A stretch of 34,411 nucleotides of DNA from Solicoccozyma terricola (Eukaryota; Basidiomycota; Tremellomycetes; Filobasidiales; Piskurozymaceae): NCBI GenBank assembly GCA_001600875.1, contig BCLD01000009.1:1041332-1075742 (forward strand), given 5' to 3'. The first letter of the stretch is position 1; every line of letters starts with the position of its first letter. Under the pieces are notes generated by a model. It did not search any database. It was not told the origin of the DNA and saw only the letters and a list, made by a program, of their open reading frames with translations. The position numbers and the translations under genes are program-made. Positions 10,735-22,438 of the stretch are shown piece after piece.

Positions 10735-11117
10735 TCGGCGCCCCCGAGGGAAATGATATGGGACAGAAGTGCGACGGCGACGGCGACGAACACGTTGAGA
10801 GCGGAAAAGCGAAAGAAAGATAACCCACTGGGTCGCGGAAGTGGTCGATGTGGTGGCCGTTGGGACTAGCACTGGTTTGTGAGAAATGCGGGGTAAAGGC
10901 ACCAAACGCGGGGCAACGCGGGGAAATGTGTTGCTGCGGGGTAACTCGACCGTCCATCGGTCAACTAATCGGTCTCCGAGTGGCAACTGGCATGCATAGC
11001 ACCGGGCAGCGAAGAGTGGTATATATGGCAAGGCGATGGTGGACCTACATAGGGTGGACACAGTGGCAGCTGGTTCCAACCTCAACCACACACCCGCCAC
11101 CCTCCACCGTCCCCACC
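10735..11117. promoter_or_regulatory. Promoter region of the Rossmann-fold oxidoreductase
   Basis: 383 bp between the pseudogene end and the next ATG. A TATATAT box lies at 11020-11026, about 95 bp before the start codon, followed by a C-rich leader (CACCCGCCACC..). A short (GGCGAC)n run sits at about 10770-10790. No gene seen. Confidence 0.55.
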
Positions 11118-11935
11118 ATGAAGATCATCGCTACCGGCGCAACAGGTCTCATCGGCAGACACGCTCTTGACGCAGTCCTCGCTAGGCCAGATGTCACCTC
11201 GGTCATCGCCCTCGTCCGCAGACCACTCGAAGATCCCCTCCTCACAGGCAACCAAAAACTCCACCCGGTCATCGTCGATGACTGGCTGAATTACTCGGAC
11301 GAGGTGAAGAAGGTGTGTGAGGGTGCGGTGGGATGCGTCTGGTGGGTCGTGGAGGCTACGCGTGTCGCAACAACTGTTGGCTAACTAACATACCACCACA
11401 GGGGTCTCGGCAATGCCTCCTCCCGAACCGCCGACGACGCATTGAAGAAGAAGGTGCTCTACGAATACCCACCAGCGTTCCTCAACCAGATCGCTATCCC
11501 TCTCGCCAAGCAGAACGGAAGGATCTTCCGATTCGCCTATGTTGGCGGGACTATCTTTGTGCGTGATCAGAATGCGAGGGTGCTACTTGGTGGAATGAGG
11601 AAGGCGGCGGTGAGTTTGGTTGCTGGCAGGTTTGGTCCTCGCCCTCCCCGGATCGATCCTCGCTCACCCATCGCATACAGGGCCAATCACTCAACATCAT
11701 CGCCGCCATCCAAGACGCCAACCCGACCCTCCTCGACACCTACTTTATCAACCTTGGTTTCGTCTACCACAATGCTGGAATTATAACGTCCATCATGTCT
11801 TCCATCTTTCCTCTCGTACGGGATACCTATCTGGGAGCAGCGTGGGCAGAGTTGAGTATTAACGGCGGGGATCATCAGGAGTGGTGGAATGGGGAATTAG
11901 AGGCGTTTGGGAAAAAGTTGGTGGAGGGGAAGTAA
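11118..11935 (+). CDS. Small NAD(P)-binding Rossmann-fold protein (atypical SDR)
   Basis: Three exons: 11118-11341, 11402-11609, 11681-11935; 228 aa. The protein opens MKIIATGATGLIGRHALD, whose TGATGLIG is the Gly-rich dinucleotide-binding turn, followed by the second strand VTSVIALVRRPL, where the Arg pair suits NADPH. Later parts include YEYPPAFLNQIAIPLAKQNG and FRFAYVGGT, comparable with the NAD(P)H-binding, NmrA/YbjT-like proteins of about 220-250 aa. The classical YxxxK motif is not evident, as in atypical SDRs. The substrate is unknown. The ATG context CACCATGA and the TATA box 95 bp upstream support the start. The gene converges on the tannase gene, with 255 bp between the stop codons. 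Confidence 0.8.
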
Positions 11936-12190
11936 TAGGTATGCGTGCACACTTCGATTTGTTGATATTGTATAGACATGTGAGGTATGACGAGCTGGTA
12001 TCACCCCGCTGACGACGTGTTGAATTTGTCGGCTGTATGGATCCCGCGGTCAGGTGCACAGAAATCGATGCGACGACTTGAAATACCTGGATGCATAGAT
12101 TATGACCTGTTCGATTATTTGCTGCTACACTTTGCAATCAACTCCTACTACCTCGAGTCATTTATGCCATTGTCCAAACGTGTCTTCACC

Positions 12191-13988
12191 TCAATAATCC
12201 ACCTTCCACCCATTCAACGGGTGGATAAACTCCTCTGCAGTGTTGCCGTCATCCACGCAGGAGAACGTACCATCAGAGTCCCAGGAAGGTCGCGATGGCC
12301 ACAGACAAATCTTGTCCTGCTTACTTGTCCCGTCCTCCCTTGTCCCGTTGAGGTAAGACGGAGCGACTCCGTCCTCTACCCACGAGATGAGCTGACCCAG
12401 CGCCTGCTGAGGGAAGGGCCCGTCAGGTTGGTAGCTGTTGACAGAGCAGTGTGCGGCCCCCGGGACGAGGAAGAAGCGGTAAAATTCGTGGATCTCGTCG
12501 TATCCAGTCGCATTTGGGAACATGGCATGACGGACCTTTTCGTGAAAGTGAGCCGAGGCTTCCGGGTAAAGGTTCGTGTCGGCTTCCCCGTGCCAATGAA
12601 TGAGCTTGCCACCCCGGGCTTGGAATCTGGTGAGGTCCGGGTAGGTAGTCTCCGTCCACCCGCCGTATTCCTGAAGACCCTCCTGCATGAGTGCGTAGAC
12701 GTCGTCGACAGTGATGTTGCCGTACGGGACCACGGTGGCAACGGTATTCTTTCGCACGAGGTTTTGGTAATAGGTACCAAAGAAGAAATTGTTCCCTGGG
12801 CCGAATGACTGAGTGGCGTTGCTCCATTGGACGGCGGCTTCGACGGTGAGGGTAGTGACTGGGCGGTAGGTCCAGAAAATTTGATTACCGTTGCTATCAA
12901 AGGCGCCGCCGTAAATGGCGTTGACGACGTCGGCGTCGGCCTGGGAGATGGTCCCATTTTTTGGAGATCCAGCGCCGCCGGCCGTACAGTTTGACCAGTA
13001 GTGTCCGACGCTGCTCGAGGCATCGTATTTGCAAAGCTCGGAGCGGGAGACGACACCGTCAACAATACCATCCAGTCCATCACATGCCGAGATGTAATCC
13101 TCCTGGATGGCGCGGAACGCACACGGACTCGGCCAGTGGTTGTGCTGGGCCATGGCGATGTTTGGCCACCCCTGCGCGAGCTGCATGATGGGGAAATACA
13201 TGGCCGGAGCGGCGCCAATCACACCGTCAAAGTCGAGTGGGTAACGTTGAGTGGACTGGTGACCTTCGCGCCCTCCCTCGGAGCAACCCATATAATAGGA
13301 CTTGAGTGCGTCGTCCGTCAGGTTGTAGAACGCGTTGGTGAGCTCTTTGCCGGTGACTGTCATCTCGTGAATCGCCTGGTAAGCGAAACTCTCCAAGCGA
13401 GACCAGGAGATGGTGCCGTTGACGGTGGACAAAAGGTTCGAGGAGAGCGAGGAGGAGAATCCACCAAAGCCTCCATCGGTGGCTCCCGAAGCTGCGCCGT
13501 ACGCGAGACCAGCGGGAAGGCTGCCAGCTCCGCTGACTGACCACCCACCACCACCAAGCGTGAGCCAACGGTCGTTGAACTCTTCCGTGGCGGGAAGCCA
13601 GAATTGCATTTGAATCTGTTGGTCGTCGTTAGTGGTGGGTAGCGTACCGCTGACAGGGTCCACTCACATAGTCGTCAAGATTATCATGCGAGAGGGACAG
13701 AGTGACGTTGCAAAACCCAAGATTCGAGGCACTGGGGTACATTGGACCATTCGCACTAGGTGTGACATTGTAGTTGCTGACGATGGCTGTTGTGATGTTA
13801 CCGAGGTGGTAGGTCACGGCATCGAGGTCGCTGAATCCAGATGCCAAAGAGGCGATGTGGCCGGGTGTGCAGATGTAGTTGAACGACTCCCAGCGGGCTT
13901 CGATCGACCGCTCGGAGGGGGTTGGGGAGGCGAGAACTGAGGTAGCACCGAACAGCGCAGCCAGGTAGGAGCATGTTCTGGAAATCAT
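12191..13988 (-). CDS. Secreted tannase / feruloyl esterase family hydrolase
   Basis: Two exons: 13988-13668 and 13615-12191; 581 aa. A signal peptide (MISRTCSYLAALFGATSVLA) indicates secretion, and many N-x-S/T sites suggest glycosylation. The nucleophile lies in YYMGCSEGG (Ser219), the acid in GEADTNLYPEAS (Asp453) and the base in PGAAHCSV (His496). Cysteines directly beside Ser219 and His496 form the CS-D-HC arrangement typical of fungal tannases and type B/C feruloyl esterases, where a disulfide links the catalytic Ser and His neighbours. A calcium-site-like CDGLDGIVDGVVS follows the nucleophile. The family cleaves gallate or hydroxycinnamate esters of plant material; which ester this one prefers cannot be read from sequence. 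Length is normal and the gene looks intact. Confidence 0.92.
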
Positions 13989-14632
13989 TCCGAGGGTTTG
14001 AGGGAGGATGGGGGAGGATGGGGGACATGCGTGAAGTTCAGGTGCAAGATGCCTGGCATATGTAGCTCTACCGTGCTCGAGTTGGTGCGGTGATCAATCT
14101 GCGGGGCGGCGAGGTGATACTGCGGGGCAGCGGGATTCCACATCTGTGCTGCCATGGTTGGCGGGATGTTGCGGTATCTTTCTGCGGGACTGATGGTACC
14201 TGTCTACCTGCTAGATTCCAGTTTGCCCTTATTCTGCGCACTTTGTTGCGCAGTCTCGGACGTTTCCCCCAGCGCTAATTACGGATTAGATAAAAGAATC
14301 CGGGGTTTGCTCCGCGTGGCGGCATAGGAGGAGTAACGCCGCACCGCACTCCCTTACACAGTGTTATCAGCCATGCCTCAGCAGTTCGACTCTTCAGCCG
14401 CAGTCCCACCCGAAGGGCCAGGAGGGCAGACCGTGGATGTGTTGTAATGCATCCGCGAACCCTCTACAGTTCGTTTCCCTGCTCCAGCATCTCCTGCAAA
14501 GAGGCCCCCCCCAAATTCCTGCAGTTCCGTAGTCGTCGCGAGGCTCTGCGATATCATATGTCATACGTCTCGGTAATATGACATGGCCTCCCGGACGCTA
14601 CTTTGTGACATATTTAGTACAGTGCCCGACTT
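13989..14632. promoter_or_regulatory. Tannase promoter and aminotransferase 3' flank
   Basis: 644 bp between two minus-strand genes. Near 14094-14130 the block TGCGGGGCGGCG..TGCGGGGCAGCGGG is an imperfect GC-rich direct repeat, a possible zinc-finger or carbon-repressor-type site. No gene recognised. Confidence 0.45.
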
Positions 14633-16270
14633 CTAGTGCACTGTGTTCACCACCTTGTCAATGCAATTGGCAACATAATCCAAGTTCTTTTCCGTCAGGC
14701 CGGTGAAGCTGTGGGAAGAAAGGTGGCAACGCATGTTAGGCGATACGAGGTGATTGCGAGAAAATACGAGCCTAATGGCTCACCTCAGTCTTCCGTTGGA
14801 AATAATATAGATGTGATGGTCCTTGAGCAATGCCCGGCATTGAGCCTCACTCAGAGGGCACATCCTGTAGATATTACGCATGAAGTTAGCAGCTAAGTCG
14901 CAACCGACCTCTTCTAGAAACAAAGCATACCCAAACATCCCACAGCCTTCCGCAACAGCTGCCCACTTTCCTGGCGTTCCAAGCTTGGCAAGTTTGTCTA
15001 GAAGACCCCATCGCATTGACTGAAGCCTATCGTACATTTGCTTCACTTCCTGCTCCCATAACGCCCGAAGATCAGGCGTGTTCAACTGAACATTGACCTG
15101 AGATGAAGTCCAAGGATCAGCGTGTGCGGATTTAGACAAGGAGGCTCGAAACTTGCTATTTCCGCTCCGAAGATGGGAGGACATGAAAATTCAACGCGAA
15201 TGAGCTGTGCCAATTGAGATTCTACCAATCCTGTCTGTTGCCCATTGGTGCACAGGATATGTAGCGCTCCGACACGCTCCCCATATAATCCACAGTTTTT
15301 GGAGAAACTCTGGGCGACCAACAAGGGGATACCAACTTGACCGTAGGTAGCAAACAGCTCTAGGACCCTAGGTGTGCCGAGAAGGCATGTCAGTTCTGCT
15401 GGTTGGTGCGTACGGCCCTCGCCCCCTCTACTCGCCACCTATCATGTGTCAGATCCCCCGAGGCGAATCCTTGGTATGCGTTGTCAAAGAAGGCAAAATG
15501 ACCTTTCCGATGAAAAAGCTCTGCAAGCACTTCCCACTGAGCTCGAGTAGGATCGACGCCCGTCGGGTTATGCGCTACTGTTTGCAAAAGCATTACAGAC
15601 GAATTCTCCGCTGCTTCCATGATTCTAATGACCTCGTCAAAGTTCAACAAGCCACTTTCTGGATCGATCCAGTTGAATGTCTTTGAACGAATACCAACGT
15701 GTTCCAAAAGGGGTATGTGGTTCGCCCATGTCGGTGTGCCGATATACACTTGCTTCTCGCCGTTCGGGAAAGGGTAGAATTGGGATAAGAAGGCTGCTCC
15801 CAAGTGACATGCGCCGGTTCCGCTGACCGTTTGTATGGAGGCGACGTTGCCGGAGGTGGAAACAGCTTCCCCTAATGCCAACGCTCGAGCTGCCAAAGTA
15901 AACCCCCTGTTTCCACTTGGTCCAGTATACTCGTGGTTGTATTCAGGACGATCCATCATGATTCGAGTAGCCTTGCATACGGAAGGAAGGATCCAAGGGT
16001 TTCCGTTTGCATCCTTGTAAGCACCTGGCGCCAAGTTGACCTGTTTGCCAGGCCAATGTTAGGATGTCGCACGAGTGGGGCGTCTGGGCGTACCTTCTTT
16101 GGATCAGAATCTTCGGCGTGCTGCGCCATGAGAGCGAACGCTCTGAGGTATAACGTTGAACGTAACTTGCAACGTCTACCGGGATTTCCAACTCACTCAT
16201 CATGAGAACCTGGATTCATAGAGGTGAACACGGGAGGCGTCTTGGTAGCTGGGAGAACAGTGAGTGTCAT
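14633..16270 (-). CDS. Aspartate-type aminotransferase (PLP fold type I, class I)
   Basis: Seven exons on the minus strand: 16270-16197, 16142-16094, 16040-15439, 15367-15157, 15097-14931, 14864-14784, 14708-14633; 419 aa. The motifs match aspartate aminotransferase in order: KKVNLAPGAYKDANGNPW, YTGPSGNRGFTLAA, TVSGTGACHLGAAFL, TPTWANH, VAHNPTGVDPT, FFDNAYQGFASGD, the PLP-lysine block AQSFSKNCGLYGERVGA (Lys265), and PPIFGAEI. The C-terminal GRLSFTGL carries the arginine that binds the distal carboxylate. It interconverts aspartate and oxaloacetate with glutamate/2-oxoglutarate. There is no clear mitochondrial presequence, so cytosol or peroxisome is likely. Intron 4 (15156-15098) appears to use a GC donor (GCAAGT), the only choice that keeps frame. 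A TATATA lies about 70 bp upstream (16338-16343). Confidence 0.9.
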
Positions 16271-16576
16271 TTCTTGGGGCGACCGGTGGCGAAGAGGAGT
16301 TTCTTTTTGTCGTATGCGTGCGAGTGTTTGAACGGAATATATACCTGACAGATATGATGGAGGTGTGGATTTTACGGGGTCCAGATCCTGAGCCTATATA
16401 CCATCTCTAGCACCACATGCACATCCACCTGGAGACATTGCAGTTGCTGTTTTCCGTGTCCATTCGGGATCCCGAGTGGCAGCCTCTTGCACGTGAACAT
16501 CGAGTAGAATCGGATCTGACCGTGATAACATCGTAACGTCCTAACATGCTATCAGTCCCACGGAGCGCGGGTCGTA
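16271..16576. promoter_or_regulatory. Shared divergent promoter of the aminotransferase and the Zn2Cys6 factor
   Basis: 306 bp separate two divergent start codons. TATATA elements lie at 16338-16343 (suits the aminotransferase) and 16395-16400. Co-regulation is possible but not demonstrable from sequence. Confidence 0.55.
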
Positions 16577-19333
16577 ATGTCCCTTCACCGCGATTCTTCC
16601 AACATGCCATCGCAACCCAGCGGTCTGCTACTTCGAGATGCACGCAGTGGCAGAGCCTGTGATCAGTGCCGCGCAAAAAAGCTCCGGTGAGCATCAGCAG
16701 AATCATCGCCAAAACCATCTATTGATCCTCAGTCGGATTACTTTGAATGCAAGCTGCTGGAACTCTGCTGATACCCGGACACCTTGTCAGAGATGTTCGA
16801 GTCGAAACGCGGGTTGTACGTACCTTCAGCCAGCTCCGACTGATATCAGGGCTACAAAGCGGATGCGAGGGGTTTCTCGTCTGGAACCGCCACCTGGTCT
16901 TGAAGGTCTCGCTCAACGCTTGGATACAAGGCTGTTAGGTGGGTTTGTATACTGCGCTGCTAGTCGGGCGTACCTCTAAAATACGCTTGCCTCAGTCAGG
17001 TGCAACATCTGTCTCCTCCATCATCTTGGCCTCGATCATGGCAGTCGAATCCTCTACCCATCTTGAAGGAGGGCTCAAGCTCATGGATGAGAAGTACCAT
17101 CTGAAAAGGAAGATGGGACCGACCGGACTGAGATACATCCTTGTAGCAAGGGTTCCTGCACAAATTGAAATCGCTGGAAACTCGGTTGGAAAGAAACGGC
17201 GGAAATTGGGTGCGCAAGACAAAGAACAGATCGATCTGACTGCGTTTTCGCTTGACATGGATTACGAAAGGCTTGGAGAGAGGCATCATGTCCAGGGTCT
17301 GCATGATTTGCGTGAGTGGAGATATATTTCCTGGTGGTCAGGCTGCTGATGACTCTCGCGGATAGTCTATTCAATATACGAAGAAACAATCCTCCCCATC
17401 TTCCCATCCATCTCCAAGACAGAACTCGATCTCCTGCGCCATCAATCCAAAGAACCAAGACCAGCGTTCGACAACTTGTCCCTGCCACCAGTAGTCGACC
17501 TCGTCATCTGTACCCTGGCATCTCTGAGTAGGACGGTGCCTCGTGGCATCTTCCGTGAACTATCCCATGCCCTGACATCAACATTCGACAGCGTCGAGGG
17601 GATGAGGGTGTTTACCATTAGCTCGATTGGTCACGTTCAAACGATGCTGCTGTTGACGATGAGCCCTGAACTCCAGGGCAAGGCCACCAATCACGGGGGA
17701 AGTTTGACTTTTCTGAGGATAGGAATGGCATTGAGGATGGCTCAGGACCTCGTAAGTGATCTTGACGTTTCTCGTAACATGTCGCGCTGACTGTGATATC
17801 TTGCCGAAAGTGCAGGGTCTTCATCGGGCGTTGTCTGAAGATGAGGTTTCCCGCCCACAGCTGTTACGTCGACGGAGGGTTTGGAAGGCCTGTCTCATTG
17901 CAGATAAATGGTTAGTCTGTGGTCTCTGGATGTGCTAGTGAGGACTGATCGAAAGATTCCGCGTGTACAGGATCTCGCTTGCTCATGGTCAACCTTCCAT
18001 GGCTTGTTCGAGGGATTGCGACAACACAGATGTTTGCTTGAATTCCCCTGTGGACAATGATCCTAGTGCTCACAACCTCCAGGTACACCAACATCTTGCA
18101 AATGTTAGTACGATGCACATGACAGCTTGCCTTCCACCGCTAATTCTCTCCCGCCTCGTCATATCAAGCAGCTAAGTCAACTTCTGGGTCGGCTTTGTAA
18201 GTACCGAAGCGACCGTTTTGCAAGTGGGGCCACACAGTCTCATCTCCCACTGTTGGGTTTCCGACAGTATTCACACTTTACAGCCCGAATGGAGTTTCGG
18301 CACTGGATCATCCAGAGCTGATGGCAGTCCGTGCCGCGATCATCAATTGGTCGCGGGGCCTTCCAGCGAGTTTCCGCTTCGACGGCGAGACGGATGGAAA
18401 GGACAGTCGAAGGGAGGCGCTGCGATTGTTCTACGTGCCTGTCCTGGTGAGCATACCGTCGTCCTATACAGACTGCCTGCTCTGACGCTTTACTCTCCAG
18501 TTTTTCTTATACCGGCCGTTCTTATCCTTGGATGAAGGCTCACACCTACTTCTCAGGCCCTATACACCAACTCCAGGGGAATGGGGAGAGCTTGTTAAAC
18601 ATGCAAAGAATGCCATTCATTGGCTAGAGAGCTCTGGATCAACGCTGCTAGACATGTGGTGGTTCGCCTGCCTGGGTCTGAGTGAGTCCCCATCGACCGG
18701 TGACAGAGTGGATGCCTGAACACGACACCTATCTCCAGTTTCGGCGGCTTTGACCCATTTTTATTCCGTTTTCTTGGGCGTGGATCAAGAAGCGCTCGTC
18801 TATCTCGTCAAGGCAAAAGACTTGGCTATGGATTGGGCTCGATCGCTTGACCTCGCGGACACGGAGGAAAACGAACAGTTCCGGTTCAAGGTCTCGAACC
18901 TGCTGGAGTTTATGTATCAAGTGGCTGCTGCACGTTATTCGGTCCCCTCAGGATCAGATATCGATGCTTTCAGTTCCGGGTCCGCTCGCGGACAGGTCTC
19001 AATAGGGCCTTTTGGACCTCATCAGGTACCTCAGCGATGTGGGTATCCCGTCTGACCGTATTCTCCTGACAAGAGATTGCTGATCGCATTGCACTACGTT
19101 CACCAGATCTTGTACTAGGCTTACGGGGTGATGGCGTCTCCGATCACGTTGTCCCCGCTGATCCTCCATTCGAATGGCTACTTTTACAAGGTGACGGGAC
19201 CGATTCCCTTTCGACCGAAGGATATGTGAGCGAAACTCATGCACAAGGTTTACTTTCTTGCGCTTCCAACTCACGTCTCACGCTTCTGCTACAGATGGAA
19301 TTGATGTCTCTCTTGACGGACGGACTGTTCTGA
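16577..19333 (+). CDS. Zn2Cys6 (Gal4-type) transcription factor with fungal-specific regulatory domain
   Basis: Twelve exons: 16577-16686, 16754-16938, 17000-17311, 17366-17751, 17816-17910, 17971-18103, 18169-18196, 18268-18446, 18501-18681, 18739-19025, 19076-19225, 19295-19333; 694 aa. The binuclear cluster is ACDQCRAKKLRC..PCQRCSSRNAGC (CX2CX6CX9CX2CX6C), split by intron 1 between the second and third cysteines. The middle-homology (Fungal_trans) region includes FLRIGMALRMAQDLGLHRALS and RRRRVWKACLIADKWISLAHGQP, the usual GLHRD..RRRVWW..D-R..S-GRP pattern. It acts as a sequence-specific nuclear regulator; targets unknown. It is divergent from the aminotransferase and 237 bp ahead of an MFS transporter, so it may control neighbours. 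The last two exon borders are the least certain part. Confidence 0.85.
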
Positions 19334-19570
19334 TTGGGAAGGCGTTGCCTCCGTCACGTGTTGGGCACGGAGTTCCAGTTCGGCATGCCGAGAGCTCGGG
19401 ATCCCGACCATACGAAAGAATGCATTTGCCACAATATTTCGATGTGACAGTTGTTAGCTGTATAAAATGCACAAGCAATTCCGGTCCTTCACTTCCCTCA
19501 TAATGCACAGACTCAGTGATCTATCGTTCCAAACGCGGACGAAATCCCTCATACATACAAGGTTTCCGTC

Positions 19571-21891
19571 ATGGAGCACGTCGAGGCAGGGGAAGCGACA
19601 GCTGTGGCTACTGGGGTGCTCATAGATCGGACCGAGGTTCAGGACGATCCAAAAAATTGGGCACATTGGAAGAAAGTACGTTTTGAGCTATGAGCTAGAG
19701 CCGGTGATGGGTAGCTGACTCCGCGCAACAGAATTTGGTTCTGGTCCTCGTAGCAGGAGCTTCGATGACACCGATGGTCAGCCAATCGATCTACAACCCA
19801 GTCCTGAATCAGATGGAAAGGGACTTGAATGCTTCTCAATCTGAACTTGCGCTGAGTCTATCACTGCCAATTCTGTATGTTCCTTCGATTTCTCGGTGAC
19901 CTATTCCTGATGACATAAGTGATCAGCACTCAGGGAATATGCCCCGTCTTCTGGAGCACTATAGCAGAGGTGAATCGCTTGCCGCGCCAAAATCCTGGCA
20001 TTTTCACCTGACGTTTCCTCTTGACCAGATTATCGGCAGAAAGGTGTGCCGGATTGCAATGCACGCAGACCAGATGGTTGACCTAGATTTCCCGACCCTC
20101 ATAGCCCGTATATCTGTCCGCTTTCACGGTGAGTGAAACCTGATGGAGACCAGATCCTGTCCTTATGGGCAGCTTGTAGTTGGGCGTCGTAGGAACAGCT
20201 GTAGCATCCCGCGCCACAACGGTTAATGTCTTGATTGGCATGCGGATCCTCCAATCAGCTGGCGCTTCTGCAGTGTTGAGTGTAGGGGCAGGATCCTTGG
20301 CAGATATGTACGATGCTCACGAGAGAGGTAGAAAGGTGAGGACTGCCATACACCGGGTGCAAGAAAGAGATACTAACCCGTCAAGTCACACTTAGATGGG
20401 AATCTACTACGCCATCCCGCTCTTAGGTCCCTCAATAGGACCGCTTCTCGGTGGGGTATTGGGGAATGTAAGCGCGAATGACCGTTCAGACACTCGGAGA
20501 CTAAATGGGGGTTTCCGATCTAGGTATACGGCTGGAGGAGTACCTTTGTAAGTTTCGTTTTAATGCAGCGCCGGACTGCACTGACTCACGCCTACAGTAC
20601 TTTCTCATTGCCTTTTCCGCCATTGGTGTGGTCGCATTTATTTTCTTCCCAGACTCCTGGCGACAAGAGCGATCTGCGGTCTACCAAGCAGCTAAACAGC
20701 AGGCGGTGGATAGGGCACGGCGCAGACGGTCGGCGAAAGATGAATCCCCACGTCATCCACGGTGTGAATCTGCCGGAAGCTTGACTAGGACAAAGGGATC
20801 TCAACAATCGTATTCAGGAGGAGGATTGGCAGTCCAAGAAAAGACAAGCGAACCGCCTAAAGCCACTAGACTGAAGAAACTGTTCGACTATCGCCCTCTA
20901 TCGGTCAAGGAAGGAGACCTCTCGGTCAAGATTGGTATCCGGGAATTCAACGTCTTTCCTCTTATATGGCATATTTCGCGACTGCCGCATAATGCGCTCG
21001 TCTTGTTGGCATCAGGTAAGACGACGAGGATTGGGGTGGACCGCTCACTGAGGGTGTTCTTTGCTCAGGTGTTCTTTTCGGTGCACAATATGTTGTGCTT
21101 TTCACAACATCAAAGACCTTTGCTGCGTGAGTACCCTGCTGACGTGCCCTGCATACGAAACCGTCGATCATCATCGCTGAATCATCTCCAACAGAGCACC
21201 ATACAACTACGAGCCTCTAAAGATCGGCATAGTCCAACTTAACTTTGGTGTCGGCGGCATGATTGGCGCGTTGTTGGGGGGAAGGTTGAGCGATCGGCTT
21301 CTTGCAAGGATGTCAGGAGCAGGAATTGCAACCAATACTGTGCCAGAGGTAAGTCGGTCGCGTTGCTCCTGGACGAATCAACTGACATTTCACTTCAGAT
21401 ACGTCTTCGAGCGACCTCGTGGGCTTCGGCACCTCTCGTAGCGTCTCTGATTGCGTATGGATGGCTAGCCCAATATAAACAGCATATTGGAACCCAGATC
21501 GCCACTTTGTTTGTAGCGGGGTTTTCCTTGATGTAAGACGTAAGACTCCCCTCTTTCTCCAAGCAGCCGGTGTTGAACCTTATCGTGTGGTCAGGGTGGT
21601 ATACTCCGGAATCTCATCTTACATGGTCGACTGCAACCCAGTAAGTAGATTTCAACCGATCACGGACTTGTCGCTCGACTTACACGAAGACACCTCCAGG
21701 GACGCAGCTCAGTAGTCGTTGGTGTCAACGGACTCGCCAGAGGTGCTATGGGATGCGTACTATCCCAATCAGCGCTACCCTTGAGAGATGCGATCGGTGA
21801 CGGAGGACTTTATACACTGGTCGGAGGTCTGATAACAATGTCCGGCCTTGCGCTTGTCATTACACTGAGTAAGTGGTTGGTTTGGAATTAG
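19571..21891 (+). CDS. MFS transporter, DHA1 drug:H+ antiporter type (QDR/DTR1-like)
   Basis: Fourteen exons: 19571-19675, 19732-19874, 19927-19969, 20029-20043, 20105-20128, 20180-20335, 20396-20467, 20524-20547, 20598-21015, 21069-21126, 21195-21348, 21399-21532, 21595-21640, 21700-21891; 527 aa. A cytosolic start with DDPKNWAHWKK leads to 12 predicted helices. MFS motif A appears as IIGRKPVYLSAFT, the drug-antiporter block as SLADMYDAHERGRKMGIYYA and motif C as GPSIGPLLGGVLG. A second motif A-like block (GGRLSDRL) opens the C half after a basic central loop. These blocks match the QDR/DTR1 branch of plasma-membrane exporters. Exon 4 is 15 nt and two others 24 nt. The stop at 21889 follows the last helix, but a gtaagt near it leaves an alternative tail possible. 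Substrate unknown. Confidence 0.85.
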
Positions 21892-22438
21892 GAAAACGCT
21901 CGCTTAGGCTCGGCTGGGTGTAGTTTACGGGAACAGGTGGCGAGCTCAATATTGCTGAAGAGCGGGCGGGACGCATTCGAATGTCGGGGTGTAGGGCCGA
22001 TCTTTAACGGTGACTGGGCGCTGACTGAGCAGTCTACGATCGGGAAGATCTTCAGTAAGTTCTCACTCGAATGATAGAAAGGGGAAGGGTTATCCACACC
22101 CAAAAGAAATACATGCCGAACCGTAGAAGATGTGCAAAACAATCTTCGTTGAAGCATGGCCTCAATTTACCTGGTCGAAACTTGCGGGTCTGCTGTATAA
22201 CCACCTTCACACTGTGGCAATATTTCAAAGTCAATGACAACTCCACCCCCGAACTTCCGGCACAAACAGTCTGTCCATTTTCACAGAGATTATCACTAAA
22301 ATCAACTCCTTACGCTACCGTACTTATTCTTTACGAATCAACTCATCACGGCTTATATGCGGATAGTGATATCAAATCATCGATTCATTTCTTCATTTGT
22401 TCAAGTTCTTTTTAAATCTGCTACAAGCTTCCTCGATT
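21892..22438. other. Convergent 3' intergenic region between MFS and THI5
   Basis: 547 bp between the 3' ends of a plus- and a minus-strand gene; A/T-rich from about 22220 to 22440. An open frame continues after a possible gtaagt at the MFS end, but it has no recognisable content. No gene or repeat seen. Confidence 0.5.

Noticed and set aside
14865..14931. Read-through peptide GYALFLEEVGCDLAANFM in the aminotransferase
   Set aside because: This in-frame stretch is an intron: donor gtatgc, branch-like GCTAAC and acceptor CTACAG; removing it restores the conserved C-terminal domain.
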